Below, piece after piece: positions 1 through 8,581 of a DNA stretch of 18,090 bases (positions are counted from its first letter, which is position 1; every line of letters starts with the position of its first letter). Origin of the DNA: Nitrospiraceae bacterium (GTDB taxonomy: Bacteria; Nitrospirota; Nitrospiria; Nitrospirales; Nitrospiraceae); contig JACVSD010000026.1 in the NCBI GenBank assembly GCA_014534095.1, forward strand, positions 1-18,090, read 5' to 3'. The notes under the pieces were generated by a model that was not told the origin of the DNA, did no database searches, and was given only the letters and a program-made list of their open reading frames with translations. The translations under genes were made by a program, and so were the position numbers.

Positions 1-215
1 AGTGACGTCGAGGTCCTGTTGCGGAGCACTCCTTCTTACTGGGGGCCCTTCGGTATGCCGTGATCCTCGGCTCCGCGTGATCGTGGATGGACCGGGTTCC
101 CTTCTCGTTGCGCTCCGCGCATAGGTCAACCTTCTCTTCTGTGGGTTCCAAATGCCCAGGTACGGAGGCCGTTATATACTGAGTGCGCGTGCCCAGACGA
201 TATGTAGCGTCGATC
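1..215. other. Non-coding stretch beyond the parB end; no gene seen
   Basis: No convincing gene, tRNA or repeat was found here. On the minus strand a frame stays open from a TTG near position 150 to the window edge, but it has no clear ribosome binding site and its conceptual peptide has no recognisable motif. The stretch may be an intergenic spacer between the par operon and whatever lies to the left. Confidence 0.5.
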
Positions 216-260
216 AAAAAAAAAGCAAAGACAATTGCCGTTTCCGACGGGAAGCGGAAA
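216..260 (-). terminator. Possible rho-independent terminator after parB
   Basis: On the minus strand, 18 nt past the parB stop, the transcript can form a stem TTTCCG/CGGAAA (255-260 with 241-246, 8-nt loop). A weak GCAA/TTGC stem (225-238) follows and leads straight into nine T residues (216-224). The first, stronger stem is too far from the T run for a classical terminator and the second is short, so the call rests on the pair plus the T9 run. Its place, right after the last gene of the operon, fits. Confidence 0.45.
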
Positions 261-277
261 AGAGAAGAGGCCTGAAG

Positions 278-1126
278 CTAGGAAAGAAGCTGATCGGTGA
301 GGCCGTTCAATTCCTCGGCCGAGAAATAATGAATGATGATTGTTCCGCCCGCTCCTTGCGGTCGTACCGTGACCTTCGTGCCGAGCCTTTTCTGTAGTCT
401 CGCTTCCAGATCCGACCAGTGAGCTGACGCCTGGTGCACTTTCACCGCTCGCTTTTTGGCGCTGGCCGAAGAGGCAACCACTTTCTCCAGGTCTCGCACC
501 GACAAGCCGCGATCGGCGACCATCTGAGCCACACGCACTTGGTTATCAGGGGAGTCCAACCCAAGGATCACTTTGGCGTGCCCCGCCGAGATCGTGCCCG
601 ACTCGACCAGTGCCTGGACGGTTGGATGGAGATTCATGAGGCGGACGGCATTGGCCACTGACGTACGGTCACGGCCTACCTTTTGAGCCACGACGTCCTG
701 GGTAAAGCCGAATTCCTTCATCATCCGCGCATAGGCGCGCGCGGTTTCCATCGGATTCAGATTTTCTCGTTGCAGGTTTTCCACTAAGGCTAACAACAGA
801 GACTCCTGGTCGCTGCAGTTTCTGATGACCGCTTGGATCGTTGCCAAACCGGCCTCTTTGGAGGCGCGCCACCGCCGTTCGCCTGAGATGAGTTCGTAGA
901 TGCCATCGCCTTTACGCCGGACCATCACAGGCTGTAGCACGCCGCTTTCTTTGATTGACGCGGTTAGTTCGGCGAGTTCACCCGAGGCAAACACCTGACG
1001 GGGGTGAGACGGGTTCGGTAGTCTGGCATCAATGCGCAACTGCTGGACGTCTGAATCTGAAGCCGTCCCCTGCTTAGGCGTCGGCAGCAACGCGTCGAGC
1101 CCTTTACCGAGTGCTTTCTTCTCCAT
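278..1126 (-). CDS. parB: Chromosome-partitioning protein ParB
   Basis: ParB/Spo0J-family centromere-binding protein (282 aa), a CTP-dependent clamp that loads at parS, spreads along DNA and works with ParA to segregate origins. It opens with the family's start (MEKKALGKGLDALLP), then the N-terminal nucleotide-binding domain with the GERRWRA box (residues 82-88) and ENLQRENLNP (116-125). A helix-turn-helix that should read parS follows at about 140-165 (FTQDVVAQKVGRDRTSVANA), then a shorter C-terminal dimerisation part. Length is normal. The ATG start has AAGGAG 10 nt upstream and overlaps the 3' end of parA by 23 nt, so the two are probably translationally coupled. Two parS-like sites lie 0.8-1.5 kb upstream in the same operon. 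It is the last gene of the operon. Confidence 0.97.
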   Translation of the reverse strand: MEKKALGKGLDALLPTPKQGTASDSDVQQLRIDARLPNPSHPRQVFASGELAELTASIKESGVLQPVMVRRKGDGIYELISGERRWRASKEAGLATIQAVIRNCSDQESLLLALVENLQRENLNPMETARAYARMMKEFGFTQDVVAQKVGRDRTSVANAVRLMNLHPTVQALVESGTISAGHAKVILGLDSPDNQVRVAQMVADRGLSVRDLEKVVASSASAKKRAVKVHQASAHWSDLEARLQKRLGTKVTVRPQGAGGTIIIHYFSAEELNGLTDQLLS

Positions 1127-1880
1127 GAGATGTAAACTCCTTGGCTAGGGCGAGGTACGCCTGCGAACCGGAAGATGCGGCGTTGTATAAGATTCCTGGG
1201 CGACCATAGCTCGGCGCTTCGGCCAGCGCGACATTGCGTGGAATCACTGCGTGATACACCTTCTCGCCGAAGTGCTCACGCACTTGCTCCAACACCTGGC
1301 GCGACAAAGTATTCCGTGCGTCAAACATCGTCAATACAATACCTTCCAGTTCCAGTGCTTGATTGCATGACTGGCGAACCCGTTCAATACTCTCGAGTAG
1401 ACGGGTTAGACCTTCCATCGCGTAATATTCGCATTGAACTGGAATCAGAACCGAATGAGCGGCTGCGAGGGCATTGATGGTGAGAATGCCGAGTGCCGGT
1501 GGACAGTCGATAAAAATGAAGTCGAATCGGTCCCCTGGTTCAGCAAGCGCAGCCTTTAGATTGTTCTGGCGGTCCGGTACGTTAACGAGTTCCACCTCCG
1601 CGCCGGCTAGCTCGGCATTGGCGGGGAGCAGGCACAGCCCGTTCACGTTGGTTTTGATTACGACGTCGGACGCGGCTTTTTGCTTGATTAAACAGTGATA
1701 CACCGTCCCGTTTAGAGTACGAGGGTCCACTCCAAGCCCGCTAGTCGCGTTGCCTTGAGGATCCAGATCAACCAAAAGCACGGTTTTCCCCTGCACCGCA
1801 ATGGCCGATGAGAGGTTGACAGACGTTGTGGTTTTTCCCACCCCACCCTTTTGATTCGCTACTGCAATAATCCTGGACAC
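1104..1880 (-). CDS. parA: Chromosome-partitioning ATPase ParA (Soj)
   Basis: ParA/Soj/MinD-type P-loop ATPase of about 258 aa that binds DNA non-specifically when ATP-bound and moves ParB-parS complexes. Visible motifs are the deviant Walker A (KGGVGKTTT, residues 11-19 from the chosen start), the LLVDLDPQGNAT segment that follows the second strand, and Walker B in FIFIDCPPALGILT. Two GTG starts compete: 1889 (three residues longer) and 1880. I chose 1880 because GAGG lies 8 nt upstream of it and it yields MSRIIAVANQKGG, the usual short lead of Soj proteins; the 1889 GTG has no good ribosome binding site. It overlaps parB at its 3' end. A parS-like 16-mer (1908-1923) lies 28 nt before the start. 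Confidence 0.96.
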   Translation of the reverse strand: MSRIIAVANQKGGVGKTTTSVNLSSAIAVQGKTVLLVDLDPQGNATSGLGVDPRTLNGTVYHCLIKQKAASDVVIKTNVNGLCLLPANAELAGAEVELVNVPDRQNNLKAALAEPGDRFDFIFIDCPPALGILTINALAAAHSVLIPVQCEYYAMEGLTRLLESIERVRQSCNQALELEGIVLTMFDARNTLSRQVLEQVREHFGEKVYHAVIPRNVALAEAPSYGRPGILYNAASSGSQAYLALAKEFTSHGEESTR

Positions 1881-1907
1881 CAACCGCACCTCTGGTTTAG
1901 GACCTTA

Positions 1908-1923
1908 TGTTCTACGTGGAACA
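1908..1923. promoter_or_regulatory. parS-like centromere site, one mismatch
   Basis: TGTTCTACGTGGAACA differs at one base from the perfect palindrome TGTTCCACGTGGAACA found at 2562-2577. It sits between the rsmG stop (1925-1927) and the parA start, so it is intergenic within the operon. The known bacterial parS consensus is TGTTNCACGTGAAACA or its complement, and sites are usually clustered near the origin and the par genes. It should bind ParB; binding there could also repress parAB. Confidence 0.8.
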
Positions 1924-1924
1924 G

Positions 1925-2596
1925 TTAGACAGCAGGAACTACTACTGCGATCGAGCGGCTACCCTTTCCCCTGGGAAGGTTAAACTGGTGCTGTTTCGCA
2001 ACAACCCAGTCACTGCTCCACTGGCCTGCCTCAAAAGGCTGTGACAGATATAAGATGATCTTCCCTCCCGGGTTGAGCAGTGCCCGTCCATGAGCCAGAA
2101 TCACATCGTATCGCAGTGCCCTGGTGACGATGTATTCGAAGCGTTGCAATCGGTGCCGCACCATGAAGCGCTCGAAGGTTTCGTTATACACTTTGACGCG
2201 GTCCAGGTGGAGAGAACCGGCAATAAAATGGAGAAAAGACGCTTTTTTTTGAGCCGGTTCAAGGAGGGCGACATGGAGGTCCGGTCTTGCAACGTGCAAT
2301 GGGATACCAGGGAATCCTGCTCCGGATCCCACATCCAACACGCGAGCTCCTATCGCCATGGTTTCAGCTTGAAGAGCAGCGATGGAGTCTATGAAATGCT
2401 TTGCAACGATGTCTTCCGCATCTGTGATGCTGGTAAGGTTGGTAGATCGGTTCCATAGCTGCAACTGGACGAGATAGGTTTGAAAGGCCTGAAGTTGCTC
2501 GTTTGAGAGTGCAATGCCTATGGAAGCGGTGTACTCGGCAAGAAGTGGGAGAGAACTACCATGTTCCACGTGGAACAGATACGCGAATCGGCTCAA
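1925..2596 (-). CDS. rsmG: 16S rRNA (guanine-527-N7)-methyltransferase RsmG
   Basis: RsmG/GidB (223 aa from this start) makes the m7G527 modification in 16S rRNA using S-adenosylmethionine; its loss gives low-level streptomycin resistance in several bacteria. The N-terminal region carries [21 protein letters not shown], matching the family's WN...NLTS...HI.DS pattern. The SAM-binding loop is [15 protein letters not shown] (residues 86-100), followed by [12 protein letters not shown]. The start is uncertain. A TTG at 2594-2596 overlaps the mnmG stop as TTGA, which favours coupled translation, but no clear Shine-Dalgarno is seen. From that start, residues 7-12 are written by the parS palindrome (the peptide F-H-V-E-H). 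A GTG inside parS (residue 10) is an alternative. Confidence 0.93.
   Translation of the reverse strand: MSRFAYLFHVEHGSSLPLLAEYTASIGIALSNEQLQAFQTYLVQLQLWNRSTNLTSITDAEDIVAKHFIDSIAALQAETMAIGARVLDVGSGAGFPGIPLHVARPDLHVALLEPAQKKASFLHFIAGSLHLDRVKVYNETFERFMVRHRLQRFEYIVTRALRYDVILAHGRALLNPGGKIILYLSQPFEAGQWSSDWVVAKQHQFNLPRGKGSRSIAVVVPAV
2562..2577. promoter_or_regulatory. parS centromere site, perfect palindrome
   Basis: TGTTCCACGTGGAACA is a perfect 16-bp palindrome that matches the bacterial parS consensus recognised by ParB. It lies within the 5' coding end of rsmG and encodes F-H-V-E-H there. ParB and ParA are encoded just downstream in the same operon. It is the best candidate in the window for the primary ParB loading site. 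Confidence 0.92.
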
Positions 2597-4503
2597 AAGA
2601 TCAACGGGTCTGTAGAGTCAGATGGAAAGGTACACGGCGGGGATTGGCGGTATTTTTCCACGGCCACCATCAAGAGTGCGACTGCGGCTGGCGTTATGCC
2701 AGATATTCTTGAGGCCTGTCCGAGTGTTTCGGGCCGAATTTTCTTAAGCTTCTCCCGCACTTCTCGTGAAAATCCAACAACGGCGTCGTATTCCATGGCC
2801 GGAGGAATGGCTCGATGTTCGAATCGTTTCACTTTCGCGACTTGGCTCAACTGACGACGAATGTACCCTTCGTATTTAATCTGCAGCTCGACCTCGGCGG
2901 CGATCTCCGCGTTGGGCTCTCCTTCCATCTCGAAAGTGCGGACGAGTTGCGTATAGGAAAACTCTTGTCGTCGTAGGAGTTGAGCAAACGTTTGAGCGGT
3001 CGATACATCTTCCAAATCCGAACCTTTCAGCTTACTCGCCAGGCGCTCGGTCAGTTTTGGCCGGGTCTCGTTCAGCCTCGCGATCTCCCCGTCAATGCGG
3101 CTCTTCTTGTAGCGCAGCTTCTCAACGTCAGCGGAGCTCACCAAGCCGACGGTATGGCCGATCTCAGTTAAGCGAAGGTCGGCATTACTATGGCGAAGCA
3201 GCAATCGGTACTCCGCTCGCGAGGTGAACATGCGATACGGTTCATAAGTGTCCTTCGTGATGAGGTCATCAATGAGCACCCCAATGTAAGCGCGCGATCG
3301 ATCTAACACTAATCCGGGCTGATCGTTGAGTTTGAGAACGGCATTAATGCCGGCCATGAGGCCCTGTGCGGCCGCCTCTTCATACCCCGATGTTCCGTTG
3401 ATCTGCCCTGCATGATAGAGACCGGCGAGTAGCTTGGTTTCCAGCGTCGCGTGCAGTTGCCGCGGGGGAAAATAGTCGTATTCGATGGCATAGCCAGGCT
3501 TCAGCATCGCCGCCTGCTCAAGGCCCGGAATAGTTCTCAAGATAGCGGCCTGTACGTCAACCGGCAGGCTGGTCGAAATGCCGTTCGGATAGAATTCTGA
3601 CGACTGCAGGCCTTCTGGCTCCACAAAAATTTGGTGCCGCTCCTTGTCGGCAAAGCGCACGACCTTGTCTTCAATCGAGGGACAATATCGAGGACCGACA
3701 GAGTCAATGACGCCGCTATACAGAGGTGATCGGTCCAGGTTGGCCCGAATGATGTCATGAGTTTGCTGATTCGTGTAGGTCAAGTGACAGACGATTTGCG
3801 GATTCGTGATCCGCCGTGTACGCGACGAAAAAGGCGGCGGTGGATCGTCCCCCGGCTGTGGGTCCATCACGGCGAAGTTTATCGTCTTCTCGTCAAGCCG
3901 GGGTGGCGTCCCAGTCTTCAGTCGACCGACTTCAAAGCCCAGGTCCCGCATACAATCCGACAAGTGCTCGGCCGAGGCTTCTCCAGCACGACCGGCGGGA
4001 AAGTGGTTCAGCCCGATATGGATAAGTCCCTTAAGGAAAGTTCCTGATGTCAGAATTACGGCCCTGGCGGTGATGGCCTGGCCCGCTCCCGTGACGATTC
4101 CAGTGATGGCGAGACCGCTCGTGACCAGGCGATCGACGGTGCCTTCTCCGATGCAGAGGTTCGGCTCGGCTGCCAACGTCTCCTGCATGGCGCGTCGATA
4201 GAGCGCCTTATCGCACTGCACCCGCAAGGCGCGCACGGCCGGTCCTTTGCTGGTGTTAATAACGCGAAATTGAATACCGGCGCGGTCGGTGTTGCGGCCC
4301 ATTTCGCCACCCAGCGCATCGATCTCCTTGACCAAATGGCCCTTGGCGATGCCCCCGACCGCAGGATTGCAAGACATCTGCGCAATTCGATCTTTGTCCA
4401 TGGTCAACAGCAGCGTTTTCGCTCCCATGCGGGCGGATGCCAGAGCCGCTTCGCACCCCGCATGCCCGCCTCCCACGACAATGACATCATACGCCTCAGC
4501 CAT
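2593..4503 (-). CDS. mnmG: tRNA uridine-5-carboxymethylaminomethyl modification enzyme MnmG
   Basis: FAD-dependent MnmG/GidA (636 aa; the E. coli protein is 629). With MnmE it installs the (carboxymethyl)aminomethyl group on U34 of tRNAs that read split codon boxes. Visible are the FAD Rossmann motif [14 protein letters not shown] (residues 7-20), [23 protein letters not shown] starting at 44, the second conserved cysteine in [10 protein letters not shown] (C274) and the C-terminal [12 protein letters not shown] segment. The frame stays open 23 codons further upstream into mnmE, but the start at 4503 is chosen because AGGAGGAGC lies directly before it and [13 protein letters not shown] is the family's normal beginning. 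The mnmE stop is only 7 nt upstream. Its own stop overlaps the rsmG TTG as TTGA. Having mnmE, mnmG and rsmG in a row is the classic order near replication origins. Confidence 0.98.
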   Translation of the reverse strand: MAEAYDVIVVGGGHAGCEAALASARMGAKTLLLTMDKDRIAQMSCNPAVGGIAKGHLVKEIDALGGEMGRNTDRAGIQFRVINTSKGPAVRALRVQCDKALYRRAMQETLAAEPNLCIGEGTVDRLVTSGLAITGIVTGAGQAITARAVILTSGTFLKGLIHIGLNHFPAGRAGEASAEHLSDCMRDLGFEVGRLKTGTPPRLDEKTINFAVMDPQPGDDPPPPFSSRTRRITNPQIVCHLTYTNQQTHDIIRANLDRSPLYSGVIDSVGPRYCPSIEDKVVRFADKERHQIFVEPEGLQSSEFYPNGISTSLPVDVQAAILRTIPGLEQAAMLKPGYAIEYDYFPPRQLHATLETKLLAGLYHAGQINGTSGYEEAAAQGLMAGINAVLKLNDQPGLVLDRSRAYIGVLIDDLITKDTYEPYRMFTSRAEYRLLLRHSNADLRLTEIGHTVGLVSSADVEKLRYKKSRIDGEIARLNETRPKLTERLASKLKGSDLEDVSTAQTFAQLLRRQEFSYTQLVRTFEMEGEPNAEIAAEVELQIKYEGYIRRQLSQVAKVKRFEHRAIPPAMEYDAVVGFSREVREKLKKIRPETLGQASRISGITPAAVALLMVAVEKYRQSPPCTFPSDSTDPLIF

Positions 4504-4511
4504 GCTCCTCC
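4504..4511 (-). promoter_or_regulatory. Strong ribosome binding site that fixes the mnmG start
   Basis: On the minus strand, AGGAGGAGC runs from the mnmE stop codon into the mnmG ATG. It is among the strongest Shine-Dalgarno matches in the operon and decides the start of mnmG against the longer upstream frame. Confidence 0.8.
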
Positions 4512-5950
4512 TACTTGCCGATACAGAACGTGGAGAAAACGCTGTTAAGAACGTCTTCGGAAGTGATCGCACCCGTCACTTCTCCCAAAGCATCGGAGGC
4601 GTCACGCAAGTCTACGGCGACACATTCCGCCGTGCCATGCGCTCTGACCGCACGCAGTGCGTCCTGAAGACACCGAGCCGCTCTCGCCAAGGCATCCGCA
4701 TGCCGTATGTTGGTGACCACTACGCCGTCGGTCGCTTCGAGGGATGCCTGTCCCAACAGGACTTCAATGGCGGCTTTCAGCGCGTCGATGCCACGGCCTG
4801 CGTGAACCGATATCGGAATGACGCTCTGATTGGCCATCCGCGCAGCTCGTGCCAGAACCATTTCGGCCACCGGCTCATCAAGGAGATCCATTTTGTTCAC
4901 GACGACTACGCTTTTCGCATCGCATCCCGTCTCGAGTGCGTGAGCAGCCGCGCCATCTCTGATCTCACCGGCATCTAGCATATGCAGCACCACATCAGCT
5001 TGCCGGAGAGCGGCTTCCGTGCGTTTGATTCCCTCTTGCTCCACCGTATCGGTGGTGTCACGTAACCCGGCCGTATCGACAAGGGTCAACCTCAACGCGC
5101 CAAATGACACGTCCTCTTCAAGGACATCCCGGGTGGTCCCGGGAACATCCGTAACAATGGCCCGTTCCTCCTCTAGGAGCCGATTCAGCAGACTCGACTT
5201 CCCGACATTGGGACGACCGACAATGACGACCCTGGCTCCCTCGCGTAAGACGCGCCCGCGGTTGGCGGTTGCCAGCATGGCTTGGATGTGTGCGAGCGTC
5301 TCGTCTAGCGCCCGCACCAGCGCATCGCGATCGATAAACGAGATGTCCTCGTCGACAAAATCAATCCCGGCCTCGACCTGCGCCAATATGGTCACGAGTC
5401 TCGTTCGGAGTAGATCCACTTGGCGGCCCAATTGTCCCCGTAATTGCCGTTGCGCTATCCGTAGTCCGGCGGCAGAGGTCGCACGAATCGTATCCAGGAC
5501 GGCCTCGGCCTGGGACAGATCGAGACGCCCGTTCAAGAATGCGCGTTTGGTAAATTCACCTGGTTGCGCGAGCCGGGCTCCTGCCGCAAGGCACGCCTGG
5601 CACACGCGACCCAGCACGATGGCGCTTCCGTGACAATGTAACTCCACGATGTCCTCCGCAGTATAGGACCGCGGTGCGCGCATCACGACAACCAGTCCCT
5701 CATCTATGACGTCCACCTCCATTCGAAGCATCGTGCGGACCTGAGTCGCCGCGGATCCTTTGGGCACACATACATCTGCAAGCTGAAGGGTGTAGGAGGG
5801 CGTCGACGCTAACGAGCGGCCGGATCGCAGTCGCACAACCTGCTGCGCCACGGTGAGGGCCTGCGCTCCGCTGATTCGGATAATGCCGATCCCGCCTTCA
5901 CCCGTCGGTGTGGCGATCGCGCAAATGGTATCCTCAGGCGTTCCATCCAT
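4511..5950 (-). CDS. mnmE: tRNA modification GTPase MnmE (TrmE)
   Basis: Dimeric, potassium-activated GTPase (479 aa) that partners MnmG in U34 modification. The N-terminal folate-binding domain starts [14 protein letters not shown] ([21 protein letters not shown]) and includes the [14 protein letters not shown] and [22 protein letters not shown] segments. The inserted G domain shows G1 GRPNVGKS (245-252), G2 TDVPGTTRD (267-275), G3 DTAGL (292-296) and G4 NKMD (352-355). The protein ends FCIGK, whose cysteine belongs to the conserved C-terminal CIGK. Length is normal. The ATG lies 13 nt after the yidC stop with only weak Shine-Dalgarno character, so reinitiation from yidC may contribute. Confidence 0.98.
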   Translation of the reverse strand: MDGTPEDTICAIATPTGEGGIGIIRISGAQALTVAQQVVRLRSGRSLASTPSYTLQLADVCVPKGSAATQVRTMLRMEVDVIDEGLVVVMRAPRSYTAEDIVELHCHGSAIVLGRVCQACLAAGARLAQPGEFTKRAFLNGRLDLSQAEAVLDTIRATSAAGLRIAQRQLRGQLGRQVDLLRTRLVTILAQVEAGIDFVDEDISFIDRDALVRALDETLAHIQAMLATANRGRVLREGARVVIVGRPNVGKSSLLNRLLEEERAIVTDVPGTTRDVLEEDVSFGALRLTLVDTAGLRDTTDTVEQEGIKRTEAALRQADVVLHMLDAGEIRDGAAAHALETGCDAKSVVVVNKMDLLDEPVAEMVLARAARMANQSVIPISVHAGRGIDALKAAIEVLLGQASLEATDGVVVTNIRHADALARAARCLQDALRAVRAHGTAECVAVDLRDASDALGEVTGAITSEDVLNSVFSTFCIGK

Positions 5951-5963
5951 ATGGGTGCCGCAT

Positions 5964-7640
5964 TCATTTCTTGGCGGAACCTTCGATGGGTTCCGTCACC
6001 AGGGACCGGTTTCGAAAGATGAATCGATCGGTCAATACCTGCTGCAAGATGGTGAGTGTATTATTCGTCAACCAGTACAGCACCAGGCCGGCGGGAAAAT
6101 TAATAAACAGAAATGTCATAAAGGCCGGCAGCACCAACATGATTTTGGCCTGTGTCGGATCCATGGTCGTCGGCGTGATCTTTTGCTGAATCACCATCGT
6201 GATGCCCATGATGATGGGCAGAACATAATAGGGGTCCTGAACGGACAAATCGGTGATCCATCCGCCCAGGGGGGCTTGCCGCAAATCGATCGTCATATAG
6301 AGGATGTTGAATAGCGCGACAAACACCGGCATTTGAAGGATCATCGGGAGGCACCCGCCCACGGGATTGACTTTGTGATCCCGGTACAGCTTGATCAACT
6401 CCTTGTTTAACCGGTCTCGGTCGTCCTTAAACTTTTCCTGGATAGCGGCGACCTTGGGCTGGATTACCTGCATGCCCTTCATGGATTTGTAACTCTTGTA
6501 TTGCAACGGCACGAACAGCATCTTGATGCCGATGGTCAAGAGCACAATGGTGAGACCATAGTTGTGGGTATACTCGTTCAAGAACCGCAGGACGTAAAAA
6601 ATCGGCTTGGCCACCGCCTTCACGACGCCCCAACTTCCAAAGATAAACCAGCCGAAGTCGATCGTATCTTCCAGGCCGATCTGGAAACTGCGCAGGGTGT
6701 CGTATTCCTTCGGTCCGGCATACAGCTGAAGCCCGATCGCCTGGCCCGGCGGCGCCACCGGCATGCGGACACTCGTCGACACCAACTTGTCCGCTTCCTT
6801 TTTGACGGACACGGACGAACCCTGCTGAGGCATCAACACGGAAAGAAAATATTTGTCTTGCAGGGCGGCCCACTGCACACTACCCTTTCGTTCCAGTTGG
6901 GTATCGGGCGTTTCCTTCTCGACTGTGCCATCCACCAGCGAGGCCGAGCCGATGAGGCCGATAAACCCGTCGCCCCATTCGACGATGCCGAAGTTCGTCC
7001 CGAGGATCACATTGACGGAGCCGTCGATCCCTCGCTGCTTCAGTGCAATGTCCACGACGTAACTGCCGTGATGAAACGTCAGCTCCTTCTCAAGCCACAG
7101 GCTACGCTCGCGGTTCTCGTACCGGAAGGTCACATGTCCTGTGGGATGTGACTCATCCAGCGCCGCAAAATCCCGTGCGACCGTATACACCCCGCTTGTG
7201 AGTTCTTTGGTCACCGCGACATCATCCGTCACGACCGTCAATGGTCCTGGAAACTTGGCGCCTTGTCGGACCAGCTGGACAGGCTGATCCTCAGGAGTCG
7301 TTCGATAGCGTTTGAGTTCCCAACTGGTGATGACGGCACCGTGCGACGAAAACTTCGCGTGATACAAATCCGTGTCGATGGCCACCTCCTCTATGGCGGC
7401 AGGCCGACTGTCTGAGCCCAGTGGAGGAGCGGGCGGAGCCACAGCCTGGGGGGATGGCTGTGTAGTGGAGGCATCGGTCGGCCGGCTCGGTCTGGCGGCA
7501 GGTGTCGACCCGGAGATCTCGACCGGCGTCTCGGGCGTCGGAACGCTCGGGGGGGTAATCCCCAATTCCTTCAACACGTACTCGTAGCCGAAGATAATCG
7601 CGAGTGATAAGACCAAGAAGAGGACGACGCGCTTTTCCAT
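5964..7640 (-). CDS. yidC: Membrane protein insertase YidC
   Basis: Oxa1/YidC/Alb3-family insertase of the Gram-negative type (558 aa). It has an N-terminal transmembrane helix (about residues 5-22), a Pro/Thr-rich linker (about 28-80), a large periplasmic beta domain (about 80-320) and the five-helix core. Core landmarks are YGLTIVLLTIGIKMLFVPLQ (361-380), KVNPVGGCLPMILQMPVF (423-440), LRQAPLGGWITDLSVQDPYY and FPAGLVLYWLTNN (515-527). The position aligned with the groove arginine of E. coli YidC (R366) is lysine (K373), a conservative change that I recall in other phyla. The protein inserts and folds inner-membrane proteins alone or with SecYEG. The ATG lies 35 nt after yidD; AAGGAAA lies about 13 nt upstream. 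Confidence 0.98.
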   Translation of the reverse strand: MEKRVVLFLVLSLAIIFGYEYVLKELGITPPSVPTPETPVEISGSTPAARPSRPTDASTTQPSPQAVAPPAPPLGSDSRPAAIEEVAIDTDLYHAKFSSHGAVITSWELKRYRTTPEDQPVQLVRQGAKFPGPLTVVTDDVAVTKELTSGVYTVARDFAALDESHPTGHVTFRYENRERSLWLEKELTFHHGSYVVDIALKQRGIDGSVNVILGTNFGIVEWGDGFIGLIGSASLVDGTVEKETPDTQLERKGSVQWAALQDKYFLSVLMPQQGSSVSVKKEADKLVSTSVRMPVAPPGQAIGLQLYAGPKEYDTLRSFQIGLEDTIDFGWFIFGSWGVVKAVAKPIFYVLRFLNEYTHNYGLTIVLLTIGIKMLFVPLQYKSYKSMKGMQVIQPKVAAIQEKFKDDRDRLNKELIKLYRDHKVNPVGGCLPMILQMPVFVALFNILYMTIDLRQAPLGGWITDLSVQDPYYVLPIIMGITMVIQQKITPTTMDPTQAKIMLVLPAFMTFLFINFPAGLVLYWLTNNTLTILQQVLTDRFIFRNRSLVTEPIEGSAKK

Positions 7641-7675
7641 GAATGGGCTATGCTTTCCTTACGATGCTCTGACGG

Positions 7676-7885
7676 TTAGCGAACCGGGTCTTCTCCACCG
7701 GGATGGAAGGGATGGCACTTCAGCAGGCGAACCCCAGCTAATCCAAGACCGCGCACCGTCCCGTAGCGCACAATCGCCTCGATGGCATACTGGGAACACG
7801 TCGGTTCAAACCGGCAGGCCGGTCCGGACCAAGGGGAGACGAAGATCTGGTATCCGCGGATGAGCGAGAGACATACTGTGCGCAT
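7676..7885 (-). CDS. yidD: Membrane protein insertion efficiency factor YidD
   Basis: Small YidD-family protein (69 aa) that sits at the inner membrane and assists YidC-dependent insertion; its exact role is unsettled. The family's core is clear: [27 protein letters not shown] (residues 11-37) and [15 protein letters not shown] (54-68), with the three conserved cysteines at 24, 30 and 57. A longer frame starts at 7936, but the ATG at 7885 is preferred. It overlaps the rnpA stop as TGATG and yields the standard [13 protein letters not shown] beginning. It lies between rnpA and yidC, its usual place. Confidence 0.96.
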   Translation of the reverse strand: MRTVCLSLIRGYQIFVSPWSGPACRFEPTCSQYAIEAIVRYGTVRGLGLAGVRLLKCHPFHPGGEDPVR

Positions 7886-8244
7886 CACTTCGCTCTCGGC
7901 CGCAGCACGCCAGTACGTCGAAGCGCGGCTTCCCACTGCTGCTTCAAATGGGCAAAGGGTTGCTGGAGGGCCTCTCGCTTCGGAAATACGACGACGCCGT
8001 ATCCGGGGAGAAAGTCTGGACGCAGGGCCCGAACTAACTCACGAAAGATCCGCTTGACCTTATTGCGCCGGACGGCGTCCCCAAACCGCTTCCCTACTAC
8101 GATGCCGACCCTGGTCGGAAATTCTTCCATGCTAGCCGCCAAAAGATTGAACAGGCCGGTCGAGGATCGGCGCCCTCGCCGCTTCACATGCTCGATATCG
8201 CGTGTGGCCCGAAGGAAGATGCCCTTGTCCTTCTGCTTTGGCAT
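7885..8244 (-). CDS. rnpA: Ribonuclease P protein component
   Basis: Protein subunit of RNase P (119 aa from this start), which binds the catalytic RNA and the 5' leader of precursor tRNAs. The family signature is visible as [16 protein letters not shown] (residues 57-72), preceded by [11 protein letters not shown], and the N-terminal part reads like the usual [12 protein letters not shown]. The open frame extends to 8346, giving 153 aa. The ATG at 8244 is preferred because the extra 34 residues match nothing in the family and the 119-aa length is standard; a GGAG lies 11 nt upstream. A 154-nt gap separates it from rpmH, longer than usual, and contains a hairpin (8333-8355). Its stop overlaps the yidD start. 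Confidence 0.93.
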   Translation of the reverse strand: MPKQKDKGIFLRATRDIEHVKRRGRRSSTGLFNLLAASMEEFPTRVGIVVGKRFGDAVRRNKVKRIFRELVRALRPDFLPGYGVVVFPKREALQQPFAHLKQQWEAALRRTGVLRPRAK

Positions 8245-8332
8245 CAAGAAGACGACTCCACGCTGGCACCCTGTCCGATGAGTCATCTCGTGTAGGAGTA
8301 GCCGTGGCGGGAAAGGGACTACAACGAGGCGC

Positions 8333-8355
8333 GCGCCTCTCCGCACGAGAAGCGC
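8333..8355 (-). promoter_or_regulatory. Hairpin between rpmH and rnpA (possible attenuator)
   Basis: The minus-strand transcript can form a 9-bp stem, GCGCTTCTC with GAGAGGCGC (one U-G pair, 5-nt loop), 44 nt after the rpmH stop. There is no T run after it, so it is not a classical terminator. In E. coli, rpmH is expressed far more than rnpA because of partial termination or processing between them, and a stem here could serve the same end. The role is inferred. Confidence 0.4.
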
Positions 8356-8398
8356 CGAAGGGACTGGACGATGGAGCGACTTTCGATCGGGTTAGGGA

Positions 8399-8536
8399 TT
8401 ATGCGGTCAGCCGTGCGCGTCCCTTGGCACGTCGTCGGGCGATGACTTTCCGTCCATTCTTTGTGCTCATCCGCTTACGGAACCCATGTTCCCGTTTCCG
8501 CTTGAGCTTAGAAGGTTGCTGATATGTAAATGACAT
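8399..8536 (-). CDS. rpmH: 50S ribosomal protein L34
   Basis: This is a 45-aa, highly basic ribosomal protein of the large subunit. The translation begins [20 protein letters not shown] and continues [20 protein letters not shown] before ending ARLTA. The pattern (T.QPS..KR.R.HGFR.RM.T..GR.V...RR.KGR..L) is diagnostic of L34. The ATG has AGGAG about 5 nt upstream in GAGAGGAGAGCC. It is the first gene of the operon, with a consensus promoter 46-74 nt upstream. In many bacteria dnaA lies on its other side; here it does not. Confidence 0.98.
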   Translation of the reverse strand: MSFTYQQPSKLKRKREHGFRKRMSTKNGRKVIARRRAKGRARLTA

Positions 8537-8581
8537 GGCTCTCCTCTCTCCGGCGAATTTCTCTTTTTCAATGAAGGGCGC

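Noticed and set aside
1..150. Minus-strand frame from a TTG running off the left edge
   Set aside because: No Shine-Dalgarno and no family resemblance in the conceptual peptide; too short to support a gene.
152..397. Open frame of 81 codons on the plus strand at the left edge
   Set aside because: It overlaps the end of parB antisense and crosses the probable terminator; no motif.
4504..4572. N-terminal extension of MnmG by 23 residues
   Set aside because: It would overlap mnmE, and the ATG at 4503 has a strong ribosome binding site and the canonical family beginning.
4289..4978. Open frame of 229 codons on the plus strand
   Set aside because: Antisense to the mnmE and mnmG junction; no recognisable motif and no ribosome binding site.
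5019..5633. Ser/Arg-rich open frame of 204 codons on the plus strand
   Set aside because: Antisense to the MnmE G domain; low-complexity composition typical of a shadow frame.
6501..7151. Open frame of 216 codons on the plus strand
   Set aside because: Antisense to yidC, which is intact and fully accounted for.
8245..8346. N-terminal extension of RnpA from an upstream ATG
   Set aside because: The added 34 residues do not resemble the family, and a start at 8244 gives the normal length.
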